From assembly GCA_015680685.1 (NCBI GenBank), contig MNCI01002962.1, positions 51,010 to 115,009 on the forward strand: DNA of 64,000 nt. Direction: 5' to 3'. The DNA comes from Gnetum montanum (Eukaryota > Streptophyta > Gnetopsida > Gnetales > Gnetaceae). Every line of letters begins with the position of its first letter. The first letter of the stretch is position 1. Below are positions 22,701 through 34,170 of this stretch, one piece after another. Position numbers and translations under genes: made by a program. The notes beneath the pieces were generated by a model. That model saw nothing but the letters and a program-made list of their open reading frames with translations. It did not search any database and had not been told where the DNA came from.

Positions 22701-22793
22701 TTGCAATAGAACAAAAATTTCTAATAAACCTTCTATAAAAATGCACCAACCCAAGAAAATATCTTACCTCTCCTACATCTCTAGGTAATGGCC
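22701..22793 (-). pseudogene. M1 RT fragment after the solo LTR
   Basis: Open on the minus strand: VRYFLGLVHFYRRFIRNF. This matches the gypsy block LRSFLGLxxFYRRFIxxF at the RT/RNase H boundary. It resumes in frame with the RT at 23618 once the 824-bp LTR and one TGGCC copy are discounted. Confidence 0.85.
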
Positions 22794-23617
22794 TAATATC
22801 AATCTACCTTAATATATCCTAAAAGAAGCCATTTCACAATCTTTCTAAGTAAAATTAGTTTAGAACTCAATAACAAAATGTAATGGAGAAACCCTTCCTT
22901 TATTAAACAACTCTTAAAATAGAGAAATATAGAAAATATAAGATGCTTAGAACAACTCAAATCTTCCAAGGATCGTAGAGGCCACACATGTTTTCTCTCA
23001 ATCTCTTAATTGCTCACACTTGGAGCATAAGCTCAAGACAAAACACATATAACAGATTCTCTTAACCTCTTTCAAGTGCTCTCCCTTACCTCTTACTCAA
23101 TTGAATACAATTATCCTAGTACAAGTTTTTTCTCATTTGCACTATTCCAACTCTCTTAACTCTTACTCAAACTCATGCATTCAATGCCTATTTATACTTT
23201 CTTGTGTGACCTTTTGTCTCCCTTAGCATTTAAATTTATAATTTTGTGTCCATTGAAATCCATACTAAAAAAACATCTCTCTACCAAAGAAGATGTCTTT
23301 GCCGATAAGGAGATGTCTTTCTAAAGTGTAGGGTATGTAGAAAAGGCATCTTATCTCTAGGGAAGACATATTTCCCAAGAGCTAAGCTACTGCAGAAGAT
23401 GTCTTTCAGACTAGAAAAATGTCTTTTACTAAGAGAATATGTTTTTCCAAGTAGGGTCCTAAATAGTAAGGCATTCCAAATGAAGTTCATATGCCTCTAA
23501 CGAGCTCCCAAAAGCCCTAGAACATCTCAAAACACCTTGGAATCATCACCAACAAGGATGACACAAGAACACATATATACACATTGAGGATTATACAAGG
23601 GCAATATGATCTCATCA
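22794..23617 (-). repeat. Solo LTR inserted in the M1 RT
   Basis: Bounded by exact TGGCC duplications (22789-22793 and 23618-23622). Begins on the minus strand TGATGAGATC; the other end is TTA where CA is expected, a C-to-T change. A TATA-like GTATAAATAG lies at about 23187-23196 (minus). No internal region, so it is a solo LTR left by recombination between two LTRs. The U3 side carries several AGATGTCT / AGACATCT-like words (23270-23480), as do the LTRs of C1. Confidence 0.8.
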
Positions 23618-24200
23618 TGGCCACTCCTTGATTGCCTTGATCTTGATTAGCTCCATCTTAACTTATTTCTTGAAGATCACATGACTAAAATAGACAATTT
23701 TCTTCTTTATGAAATGACACTTCTTGACATTGATGACCAACTAATCATTATGAAACTTTGAGCACATCGTTCTCAAGTGTTGTACATGATCATCTTCATT
23801 AGAACTATAAATCAAAACTTCATCAAAGAAAACTATGTAATATTTACCAATTAAATCCCTCAAAATATTATGCATAATTCTCATAAATATGGATAAATCA
23901 TTAATTAGTCCAAAAGGCATGAATAACCACTTATACAAATAATTTGGAATGTTAAAAAATATCTTTCATTTATTCCTATATCTAATTTTAATTTGGTATT
24001 ATCTACTTTTAAAATTAGTCTTAAAGATAATTTTCAGCATGTCAAAACATCAAGAATGCCATCCATTCTAGGAATAGGAAACTTATCCTTATAATGTTAT
24101 TTACAACTATAGAATTAATTCATATTCTTATTTTTCTATGTCCTTCTTAGATGCTAAGACTACTAGAATAGCACATGGGAAAATGAACTCCTTAATGACA
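23618..24200 (-). pseudogene. Ty3/gypsy reverse transcriptase (M1, broken)
   Basis: On the minus strand: FPIPRMDGILDVL (about 24050-24095, the FPLPRIDDLLD block), KWLFMPFGLIND (about 23895-23935, the MPFGLxNAP block), YIVFFDEVLIYS (about 23800-23850, the catalytic YFDDILIYS with the second Asp changed to Glu), then KCHFIKKK and IKAIKEW up to the insertion. Loss of the catalytic DD pair and several stops make it inactive. The family is clear; lineage is not. Confidence 0.9.
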
Positions 24201-26299
24201 CCATTAGATAGTAGTTCACTTGCTAGTAAAATTCCTCCCTCTAATGTGGATTCATTTGATAGGATTTCTTATTTGGGATGAATGCTCCAAAGATGAAATT
24301 AGTTTGATGCTTGATAGATCTCATTAGTGGAAACCTTTCCAATTTACCTTTGAATATATTAGTAAATTCTTGTGCTAAAGGTTACACCATTGTTGAAAGT
24401 TCATTTTGTTACTCCTCTTCATATGTTACAATAGTAGAATCAATGAAAAAATCATATCCAATCTCTTTATGAGCTTTTACATATTCCTTCAAACTAAGAA
24501 AAATCAAAGAAGCATTAATAGAAACATTCTTCTTATATTATTGTAGTGTCGTGGGAATCAATTAGTGTATTCAATCTTTCATAGGGACTAACTGAATATT
24601 TCTTGCATCATTAAAAGTAGCATTGTTATCATAATTCCAAGATTTACAAAGTATGAGATCAACACTATTTATAGGAAGAATGTCATATCACACTTGGTCT
24701 CTTATTAGAGTTAACTTGAGGTGTGTATTAGTCAAGTTATATTGCTTTCATAATACAACAATATGAGCATTACCTCAAGATCTTTTATAGGGAGATATAC
24801 TTTTTGTAACTGATAGTGACATTACCAATATAGAATTGTAAAATCGTAGATCTCTTTGTAATGATAATTAATCTTTGTAATTCTTTGTAGTTACATGTAT
24901 CATAAGTCTTATTGATTGAAATACTTACAAATCCTCTTATGATAAATAGAGTCATGTTATTTTGATTCCATAACTTAGGACTTGTTCCTGGTTTTGATAA
25001 TTTGTAATCATAATCTTTGAGCTTGCTACATCTCCAAGTCTACTTATGCTAAGTTTGTAAGAACTTCTTGTACTTTAGTGGTGCTTCTTTTTCTTTGGGA
25101 GTGCATCCTTTTTCAAATCATATCTATGCTTCATTGTAAGCTAATAATACACTTATCATTGTTGTTTGTAACTTATATTGTATTACAAATACTTATGTTT
25201 TGTATTGTCATAGCTACACTTTCATACTCCATTGAGTTTTTAATGAACTCAGTTTCATGTTGTTCATTGTACTTTGTTAAGTCTTCTTATATGCATTTCT
25301 TTCTTAACTTTGCTATGTCATTTCTAACCTTTTGCTATGTTAACTTTGTTCATTGGGCTTTACAAAATATTTCTTCATAAGTCTTTTCTCTTTTTGAATC
25401 ATCATAACCTTCCATATGGCCTTATCTTCTTATTTAAGGAACTAGACCAAACTATTTATAACAAAACTTGGATTTTCTATTCCTCTATAGGAAATTGGAT
25501 CATGTGCTATAGGGATTGCTTGTCTCCTACAACACTTGCTTCTTAACATTAAGTCACTTCTTGAACCTTTTTGTTATGGTGCTCTAGTGCTCATTACAAA
25601 CTTCTATGTTTTTTAATGTCTTCTTGCATTGTTGCATGTTCCTGTTCACTCTTTTGGCATAGGGTATTTCTTTATTATAATTTTACAAATCATCATGGTT
25701 CATAAACTTTCTTATATTATGAACATTGTTGTGGTTGCTATTCCAATGCCACTTCTTTACTTAATCATTCTTATGAGCTTTATCTTTATTCTTCATTATT
25801 TCTCTTATTCATATCTTCTTTGTTGTTGTTTTCATACACTACAAAGTGAGGACTTGCATCTTCTTATACTCCATAAGAAGTTATGACTCTTAAGAGAATC
25901 ATCTTGGCCTTTGTTGTTGTATTAAGTTAAGAAACTTATAATTATACCTTAAATTAGGAGTATAATCTAACATATCTAAAAGAACCAATCTTAAAAGATA
26001 AAATTCTTTTCTTCTTCACCTCTTGAAAATGATCTATAGAGAACTAATACACTCTATAGGACTTAGGCAATCCAAGTTTAACAACTATATTGAAAAAATA
26101 ACATTTTCTTAGGCATCACCATCTCCAAGATGTGAATCCACTTATCACTAGAAAGACATCTAGTTCCAATTCTAAAGAACATTTTTCTTAAATGATCCTC
26201 ATGAACATTGACATTTACTATAAAATAATTTATCTCAATCACATTTTCAATCATAGAAGCATTAGAATTGCCTTCATTTAAAGATTGTCCCTTCTCCAA
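24201..26299. other. M1 interior, mostly unassigned
   Basis: Should hold the M1 protease and the start of RT, but I could not place the protease DTG/DSG motif. 25060-25900 is T-rich with long hydrophobic plus-strand frames (100, 69 and 85 codons) that look like chance; this could be a further insertion. The minus frame at 26078-26299 (73 codons) may be linker after the nucleocapsid. Confidence 0.5.
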
Positions 26300-26708
26300 A
26301 GTTTAAAGTTCCTTGCCCTTTGAAGCTTTAGGTTTCTTGCACTCCCATAGCTTGTATCTCATTTCTCTATAATTAATGCATTAAACCTTGGAAGAATTGT
26401 CATTCCCTTAATCTCTTTCCTTCTTGAAATCTTGGCCTTTATTGTTCTTCTCTAGCTTCACATGTAAATCTTATTTGGTATTTTCCTTTTCCTTTACTCC
26501 CTGAACATCTTTGAAAGCCTTGAAATCTCTACCCTTAGAAGCCTTAGAATCTATATTATGGTCATGTTGTTTCTTTTCATCCTTAAGGGCTATATCAAAA
26601 GTCTCATCTAAAGTTTTAAGATCATAGAATGTAATCTCTTATTAATATTTTTTTCTTCAATTAACCTTGGAAGTTAGAAGCTTGTTCATATTCATTGTAA
26701 TAAACTTT
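26300..26708 (-). pseudogene. M1 nucleocapsid part of gag
   Basis: Minus strand: TLDETFDIALKDEKKQ (about 26560-26615), then SKGRDFKAFKD, and CINYREMRYKLWEC (about 26335-26385). The last is a CCHC zinc knuckle in which the second Cys and the His have both become Tyr by single transitions. It ends at ACTTT (26704-26708), the target duplication of the copia element C1; gag continues at 41440. Confidence 0.7.
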
Positions 26709-27801
26709 TATGGATGGAGAACTTAGAAAGGGGGTTGAACAAGTTCCCCAATTAAAATTTCACCTACTACACAAGCATACCAAAGTTTACGTGGCTCCTT
26801 AACTTAGGTACATCTATACTCAGAGGGTAGAATTTGTGCATACCTCCAAACTTTGTTTCTTAATAAAATATGATTTGAAGGGCACGACACCTTATACAAG
26901 CTCTGAGCTCCACACTCGAGTGCTTTGTTATTGTGAAACCACTCAACCTCACAAGGTCCCAACAAGCTTAGAATGTGGTTTCAAGGATCCCACAACCTTT
27001 ACAAAATTGAGCCCTATGTTAGAGTGTTTTGATGCTACAAAACCACTCAACCCTACAAGGTCCTAACAAGCTCAATGTGGATGCCTTCTCACAAGAAGCA
27101 CATCAGCCCCATAGGACTACAAGAAAAAGAAAAAGACATAAGGAAAGAATGTAACTAAATTTACAAGTCCTTGTAGTTTAAGCTTAATACAATACACAAC
27201 CAAGAAAATGATGTTAGAATGAAGAACAAGAATACAATAGCATAGAATAGACAATGATTGATCTTTTGTAAATATTACTTGCATAATTCCCAAGATTTTG
27301 GTATCTTCTTATAGCCTCGAAGTTTTCAAAAAATCCCTAGAATTCGTGTAACATCTACCAAATGGCTAGTATAGATGTCTTCTTGGAAGTTGGGACCTCT
27401 ACCTAAGATTGGCCTCAATTTAGCAGAGACATCTAACTAGAAAATGGAACATCTTCTATGGGACATCTCTATGGAGACATCTACTTTGAGATAGAGATGT
27501 CTACTATTTTTAGGAGACGTCTCCTCAACTTTTAGGCTATGGCTTCTAAGGCTTTGTCCCCTCAATTTATCTTCTTGCTAGTCCTTGGAACATCCTCATT
27601 TGATTTGCAACCTTTGTTTTTGTTCATGCTCGTCCATGCTCTCATTTTGCCCATGTAGTCTTCACTTTGTCATCTTGTTGTAGATCTTGTTTCCTTGAGT
27701 TCTCAGAGGAGTTCTCGTTCATGTCCTGTAAATACATTATTCATAACAAACATTCTATGTTATTAATTTTCTTAATGTTTTGACATATCAAAAGGTCAAC
27801 A
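26709..27801 (-). repeat. C1 3' LTR (1093 bp)
   Basis: Aligns along its length with 40364-41434. Minus-strand start TGTTGACC at 27801, end TCCATA (CA changed to TA) at 26709. AGACATCT / AGATGTCT words cluster at about 27365-27515. Confidence 0.85.
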
Positions 27802-28825
27802 ATATTCCCCTTTTTGGTGATGTCCAAAACTTGAGAAAATTGGTTAGTATATCCCACAAATCAATTGAACTAAGGATGATGAGAGATGAGAGTCCATTCA
27901 TGTAAACAATGCATCCATAATATAGCACAAGTTCAATAATTATGAAGACATTTGTGAATTGTGAATATGGGTAATTGTGATCAAGAGCTTATGCAACAAA
28001 TATTGAGTGTCTTGTATCTAAAGATAGACATTAATACCATCATAAGGTTAGAACCATTCAAATATATCCATAAGGTTATAATTATTGTTCAATAGCAATG
28101 TTGCTCATGACACTAGATCACAATCATATTACATGTCATCACATTTATATCACAATCACATATGATATCTAAGATAAGGTCATGAAATTCTCCCCCTTTT
28201 TGGACATCATCAAAAAGGGAGTGGAGCCTTATAACTAGCAATAAGATAGATCAAAAGATAGCTAAGGATTATATATTTTTCATCTAAGTAAAACCTCATA
28301 AGAAATTTTTCAATATATCTTCATAATCACAGTACTTTCATATGAAGGAAAACAAGTACATACATACTCAACTTACCAAAGATAGATCAAATTTTAGAAT
28401 AAGATCAAGAGATAAAGTAATTTCTAAGATGTTTGCATTGATAACATGTATCTTAGGGAAGCTTAAAGTATATTATCTATTCATTTTTGAAATGTTCTAA
28501 GAGGTTTTCATAATTTCAAAAGTGTGAGTACTTCATCTTTCTTCAGTAGAAATTGTTTAGTTTATATTAATAACAAGGGATTTAAGTACTTAATAGACTA
28601 TATATTCATAGTATGTTAATGATGCAATACCAGCATAGAGATATATTTAAATTAATTCTAGATACTTGCATAATTGATGATTACTCTTAGGTAACAAAAA
28701 TTTTTAAGGATTGAATAAAAAATAGCTTGCTCTTTTTACCTTTAATTTTGTATTTCCTACCTAAGAATTATGTCTTAGAGAAGATCTTCATAAAATTCCC
28801 ATGTATTGATGCGTCATAATAATTC
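27802..28825. other. C1 interior near the 3' LTR, no gene
   Basis: AT-rich. Holds the polypurine tract next to 27802 and a similar purine tract within a perfect 9-bp inverted repeat (28194-28202 with 28211-28219). No coding match; pol is absent. Confidence 0.6.
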
Positions 28826-28830
28826 ATGAG
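28826..28830. repeat. Left target-site duplication ATGAG of A1
   Basis: ATGAG here and at 38023-38027, directly flanking TGATGA...TCATCA. Confidence 0.85.
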
Positions 28831-29670
28831 TGATGAATTGTGGTTTGCTAAGCCCCGATATTGGATCCTTGATATCGGGTATGTGATATTGCAGCCTAGA
28901 TAATGATATTAAATACATGATATTGTGATTCCTATGTAGGCCTATAAATACAACATTCGGGTGCACAGGAAAAGGGGGTCAATTATCAAGTTTTAGAGTA
29001 GAGTCTTTTTGTCAGTTTTTAGTTAGTTTTTGGTTTCTTTCCCAGTGCATGCCTGCAGTGTGATGATTGTAATTGTACAGAACCTTTGTTCTAGTGTGAC
29101 GTACTTGGACATGCACACGATTGGCAATAAAGATCGAGAATACTCCATCATTGCAGCATTCACTTAGTTTTTAATTGTTTAATTGTTAATGTTATTTATT
29201 GTTTTCTTAGTTAATATTTCTTTATCGTCATTTACTATTCCGATTGTTAAATGCAGAATGAGTACGACTTAATCACGAACATTTAAGTGTAACTACTTGG
29301 TAACCAAGTAGCGTATCTGGTAGTGCTCAAGTAATGTGCGCTTGGTAATCCTAGAAGTAGTACACGAGGTCCAAGATGCTCACTACACTTAGGTTAGCAT
29401 AGATTTCATTTCCCATTGTCCATTAACTTAATTAAGATTATTCCCTATCATCTCTAGGAGTAGCACTATTTTAGGATCTCAGCATTCACCTCACTTTGGA
29501 CTAAACCATATGTGACAAAGAAAATACTAGTCTAGGTGGGAAGACAACGAACTATGATCAACGTGTAACTATCTAGATATCACAACTAGTCTGTCTATAG
29601 AGTTCGACCGGATCGTGTGTACATGCTTGTATTCGTATGGTTGAGTGTAGGGGTACCTTGCCACTCATCA
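28831..29670 (+). repeat. A1 5' LTR (840 bp)
   Basis: TGATGAATTG...CCACTCATCA. TATAAATA at 28943-28950. U3 has several GATATT/GATATC words upstream of it. AATAAAG at about 29127-29133 may serve as poly(A) signal. Shorter than the 3' LTR by a 24-bp indel between two GATGC copies. Confidence 0.9.
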
Positions 29671-29671
29671 T

Positions 29672-29690
29672 TGGCACCATTGTCAGGGAT
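29672..29690 (+). promoter_or_regulatory. A1 primer-binding site, tRNA-Asp type
   Basis: TGGCACCATTGTCAGGGAT, related by transitions to TGGCGCCGTTGCCGGGGAT, the Athila-type site complementary to tRNA-Asp. Confidence 0.75.
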
Positions 29691-29802
29691 GGTGCTAGTT
29701 ATCTAGATTAGTTATATTATACAAGACCACTGTAACAAAGCATTAATGATATATCTTTTAGAAATAAATTAATTGCAAATAAGTCACACATAATTCACAA
29801 TA

Positions 29803-32135
29803 ATGTCTCTCTCACAAGAGTATGACAACACAACAACTAGCGAGGAAATTCATTGGAGAACCAATGAAATATATGACAACGAAGAATTTTGGAGCACTCA
29901 CTCTTATGCAAGAGTTTCATATGTTCATAAAACACCCCAACGAGACTCAAGGATTTTTTTCATCCAACCTAGACACCTTTAGTGAGGATGGGACATCCCA
30001 TAGAACGAGGGGGCCAATAAGGCCTAGGACCTTCTCAATGGCTAACAAAAGTTTATTCGGGGATGATTGGAAGACTTACAAAAGTCATGATGAGTCTTCC
30101 AGTTCTTTCTTTTCCTCTGCTCCTTCAACATTGGATCATGACATGAATGACCATCTCTCAAGGGGTCAGTGTAGAAATAAAATCCATAACCTAATCACAA
30201 AGTCAGGAATGCCAACATGAACAAAGACAACATCATCCCAACTCACAAATCCATAACCTACTTACTAATGATGAACCCTTGCTAGCCACTAAGAATTTAA
30301 TGCATATACAAGAGGCTATTCGAATATCCCATAGGCATCATAAGGAAAGCCATTTACCCAAGCTTGACTTAAATAACTTTCCCAAGTTCTTAGGAGGCTA
30401 TGATTTAGATCTGCAATATCATTTACAAGCGTTCTACGATGCCTGTGCATGGAACAATATTGATAATGGGTGGAAAAAACTTAAGCTCTTTCCTATGACA
30501 CTTGTCGACTAAGAAAAAGTATGGTATAGGTCGTTAAAACCATAATTAATTCACCATTGGCCAACCATGGTAGACCTCTTCACTGAATGATATCAAACCT
30601 ATGCAAGAGTGTTAGCCTTGAGGAGACAAATCCAAGAGTGAAAACAAGGGCAACATGAACCCTTGAACATGACCTTAGAAAGATAGTATTCATTGTTAAA
30701 CAAATGCCTAGGCCATGGGTTCTTTGAGAAAAGGCTAATGTATCACATCATGGATGGGCTTCGTAATGAAACAAGGGAGACCCTAGGGATGTATGCCCTA
30801 GGTCAACTATATGAGCTATGAACCCACCAATTCCAAGAGCTTATTAAAAAATTAGCAAAAGAGGAAGGAGAAATAGCCAAATGGGAGAATGTTGAAAGAT
30901 CTCAACAGGACCAAAATCTCAAAATAACAACCATGAAGAGGAGGAATTAGCTCACCTCACGAAGGTGAAATGCTCTTTGCCAATACTACAATTGCTAGAG
31001 GAAATTGAGGCAAAGATCAATAAGATGATGGAATGGGTGCATGAAAAATGTGAAGAATATGCCAACATTATTAGATTTGAAATGGTGCCAAATCAAGAAA
31101 TAGGATAGAATACCACTCAACAATCAGAAAGAAGGGTTGAAGAAAATAAGGATAAGAGCTCAACTGCAAATCACATGTATCAATGTGACGTTTACCTGTA
31201 CGATCACCCCAAAGGCCAATGCCCAATCTTGTCACATTTCCATGAGCATTAGGGAGGAATGTTACATCCAGATTTCATACAAAAATACTGAGTTCAACCA
31301 CATTGGAAAAATCCCTAGTTGTGGGGGAAGCCACTGTGAAACTAGTCACATCCTTCATACCATCTGAACCGAGGTTTTTATTATGTTCAGCATCCTATTT
31401 TCCCAACTGGGTAAACATCCTATATTTCACCGCATTTTTATCATTCTCCTGAGTACTATCAACCCATGTCCTCTCCAACAAGAACACCACCTCATGATCC
31501 TTACACTTCTCCTCGCCCTCAAGATTCTCATCCTTCACCTCCTTCTACATCGCCAGTAATTGTGCCAGTAGGTTTTGCACCATAGCACCAACGCACAAAT
31601 GTTACTTGTGCTACTACTATCAATAGTAGTGGAGGTCTTTCACAATGGGCATGATCGTAGAAAGAGGCAACACGGTTCCAAAACCATTGCATCCTCCAAC
31701 TCAGCACAAGTTGAACGATGTGATGCATTTGCCTCATTGAACTCAATGCCTCTTGTTACCCTATTTAGGCCATCATTGAAATTAACGCTCCAACAACCAT
31801 GTAGCCCAATGAATATAACCATGTAGGAAGACATATTGATCCTTGCATGCCATCTTACAGTCACAGGTGCCACAGTGGGTCAACTCCTTCTCACATGACC
31901 ACATCTTATAATTTGTCCTACTATGTCAACTTTAATCAAGTGTGTGAATCCCAATTTGGGTACATTCTTGACATGACATCAAAAGACATCTAGTGGTTTG
32001 GATATGACTAGTCCCCAATGTTTCCAACATGCATGGATCCAAATTTTTCATTTACTAATTTTAGCCATACCCAGAGGTTTAGTCATGGGGGATATCCTCC
32101 ATTTTAACAAGTAGAATTAGTAAATGTTTTTCCTT
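29803..32135 (+). pseudogene. A1 gag and Pro/Tyr-rich tail
   Basis: Starts at an ATG at 29803 (or 29822 in another frame). The capsid-like part at 30279-30900 reads HKESHLPKLDLNNFPKFLGG, NNIDNGWKKLKLFPMTLVD, MVDLFTE and MDGLRNETRETLGMY. It matches A2 gag (49040-49640) block by block and fits the retrotransposon gag pattern (W...KLFPxxL...). Beyond 31100 the frame is Pro/Ser/Tyr/His-rich (YHSPEYYQPMSSPTRTPP), like the linker in A2. No protease follows. Many stops; dead. Confidence 0.75.
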
Positions 32136-33584
32136 TTCTTTGATTTTACAATTTTTTGTTTTCTAGTTCTTCATTTTCAATTTGTTGTTTTATCTTTTTG
32201 AGGATAATCTTATCAGTGAATAAAATAGTCATGTGACTTGTCAATTGGGATGTGTTCTATGCTATTAAGTCACGAGTGATTAATTATTTGGATAGTGAGC
32301 CCATAACATCCACCCACCCATGTTATTAATAATAGGTTCTACTCTAGGTACGATGATATTCTTGTTATCATTACACCTTAAAGTAATTTTGTGTTCATTA
32401 TGTCTAGAGCAAAAAATGATAGACTATGAGGGAATGGCTAGGGTGTGACATCAAGGGGACTTGTGGATTCCCTCTAGTGACTTCTGTATGTGCTATCATG
32501 TAGCTTGGTTGTACTAAAATCCTTGTAGATCTAATGAAAAATGGGAGTAAGAGTAATAAAGGCACTCAATAAAGAACCTCAATGCTATTCTGGGGATCCC
32601 ATTGGAAAGACATGCATCCATGCCTAAAGGTTGGTGGCTTCTCCAGTTCATTGTTGGAAAGAACAAAGTGCCAAAGTGACTAAAAGAAAAAAAGAAGAAG
32701 AAAAAAAAACACATCAAAGAAAAGATCAAGAAAAATGTGCTACAAATAAACTCCAAATCACTCCTTCCTTGGACAAAATGCCAAGTGATTGTATGCCTTG
32801 CTATCATGGTGCTCTTATGGTTGTTCATCATTGGATGAAACAATGCGATGTCACTGATCAGAGGCATGGACTTAGTCTTGATTTTGGAGCGATAGGCTAA
32901 TGACACATTAATCACATCCTACACTCAGGATTCATTATGCCCAGGGTTAGTTACCTCATGCCCTGATCTTTACAATCCCTTCTACAATTCATCTCATCTC
33001 GATGTTCATGTATTTTTGACTTATGTCTTGTGTAGCATAGAATTCATACCTCATCACGGTGGTATTTACATGTGTGTGTTTTGTTGCACTAGTGCATATT
33101 ACATTTAACACTTTTAGTGCCTATAGACATTTTAAGGTGTGGTTACGTAAGAACATGATAGGTAGGAACCTACTTTGGGGAGGATCCACTTGCGTAGCTT
33201 TTGTAAGTTGCACTTATTACAGATCATCATATCATCTTATACCCTCTAGGTACTACATTGCTAGAGTTATCCTTTCTCTTATCATCATTTTANGGTTGCA
33301 CTTATTACAGATCATCATATCATCTTATACCCTCTAGGTACTACATTGCTAGAGTTATCCTTTCTCTTATCATCATTTTAATTCAAACATTCCTGTGCAC
33401 CACATGTCCTTTTTCCTCACCCTATTCATGAACTTCATTGTAAAATTCCACTTCATTACACTTCTGGAGCATTTCAGTCTCTTTAATGTTACCCTAGATC
33501 TTTCAAATTAACCTTAAATCATTCATTTTTTATTCTGGAAATTGAAAAATTTATCAATTTTTCCAAGTACCCTATTTCAGAAGG
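32136..33584 (+). other. A1 non-coding spacer where pol is expected
   Basis: No coding match. Contains a 23-bp block at 32441-32463 (GGGTGTGACATCAAGGGGAC plus TTG) conserved in A2 (52240-52262) and A5 (63515-63537). Also holds a single-N joint at 33293 with an exact 86-bp duplication (33207-33292 = 33295-33380). Confidence 0.6.
33207..33380. other. Single-N joint with 86-bp exact duplication
   Basis: 33207-33292 equals 33295-33380 around N 33293; unmerged contig overlap. Confidence 0.85.
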
Positions 33585-34170
33585 GACCCAACCTGATATC
33601 GGGTTTGATGTGATATTAGGTCCGCGCTAGCGGGTATGCTATATCGCGTCTACAAAAACTATATATATGGACCCCCCCATGCATGTCAATGTCATTTTTC
33701 ACTGTTGATGCAAAGCGAGTTGTTGAAAGTTTCTTCCACGAAATTTCTAGCTTGCTTACTGTCATTCAAACATCAATAACTTGCTCATAAACGCTCTGAT
33801 TCTCATTCTGATCGAACCTGCTTAAACTTAGAGTGTTTAGCTTAGTCGTGGGGGAAGGGTACGTTCCAAGTTACATGTATTTTTTTTGAAATTCATTGTT
33901 GCTCGAAGGATATTATCAATGGTAAGTAACCTCAAAACTGCTGAAAATGTTTGCCAAATTAATTTTATTTCCTTACCCAGACCATGAAAATTATTTTTTG
34001 GAGTCACCTAATCAAACTGGGCCCAATATCAAAACTTTTAGGGGAATTCTCATGAAATTTCTAACTTTGAATCACACTAGGGAAGAAATGAATCTACGAA
34101 GGGCAAGGAGTAAGGTATAAATCAAATTTTGTAAATGGCCTTACTAATAATCGGCCCCGTGTGATTGCAG
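33585..34170 (+). promoter_or_regulatory. A1 internal leader: GATATC words, TATA box and 5' intron
   Basis: GATATC at 33595-33600 and related words (GATATT, CTATATCGCG) lie upstream of TATATATA at 33660-33668, the same layout as the U3 of the LTRs but with different sequence in between. A TCGTGGGGG purine tract is at 33846-33854. A GT-AG intron (33922-34170, 249 bp; donor ATG|GTAAGTAA, acceptor GTGATTGCAG) ends directly before the ATG at 34171. Together they look like a second transcription start for the downstream frame. Promoter activity is inferred, not shown. Confidence 0.5.

Noticed and set aside
25078-25886. Series of hydrophobic plus frames
   Set aside because: T-rich sequence on the strand opposite to M1; no motif and no start context.
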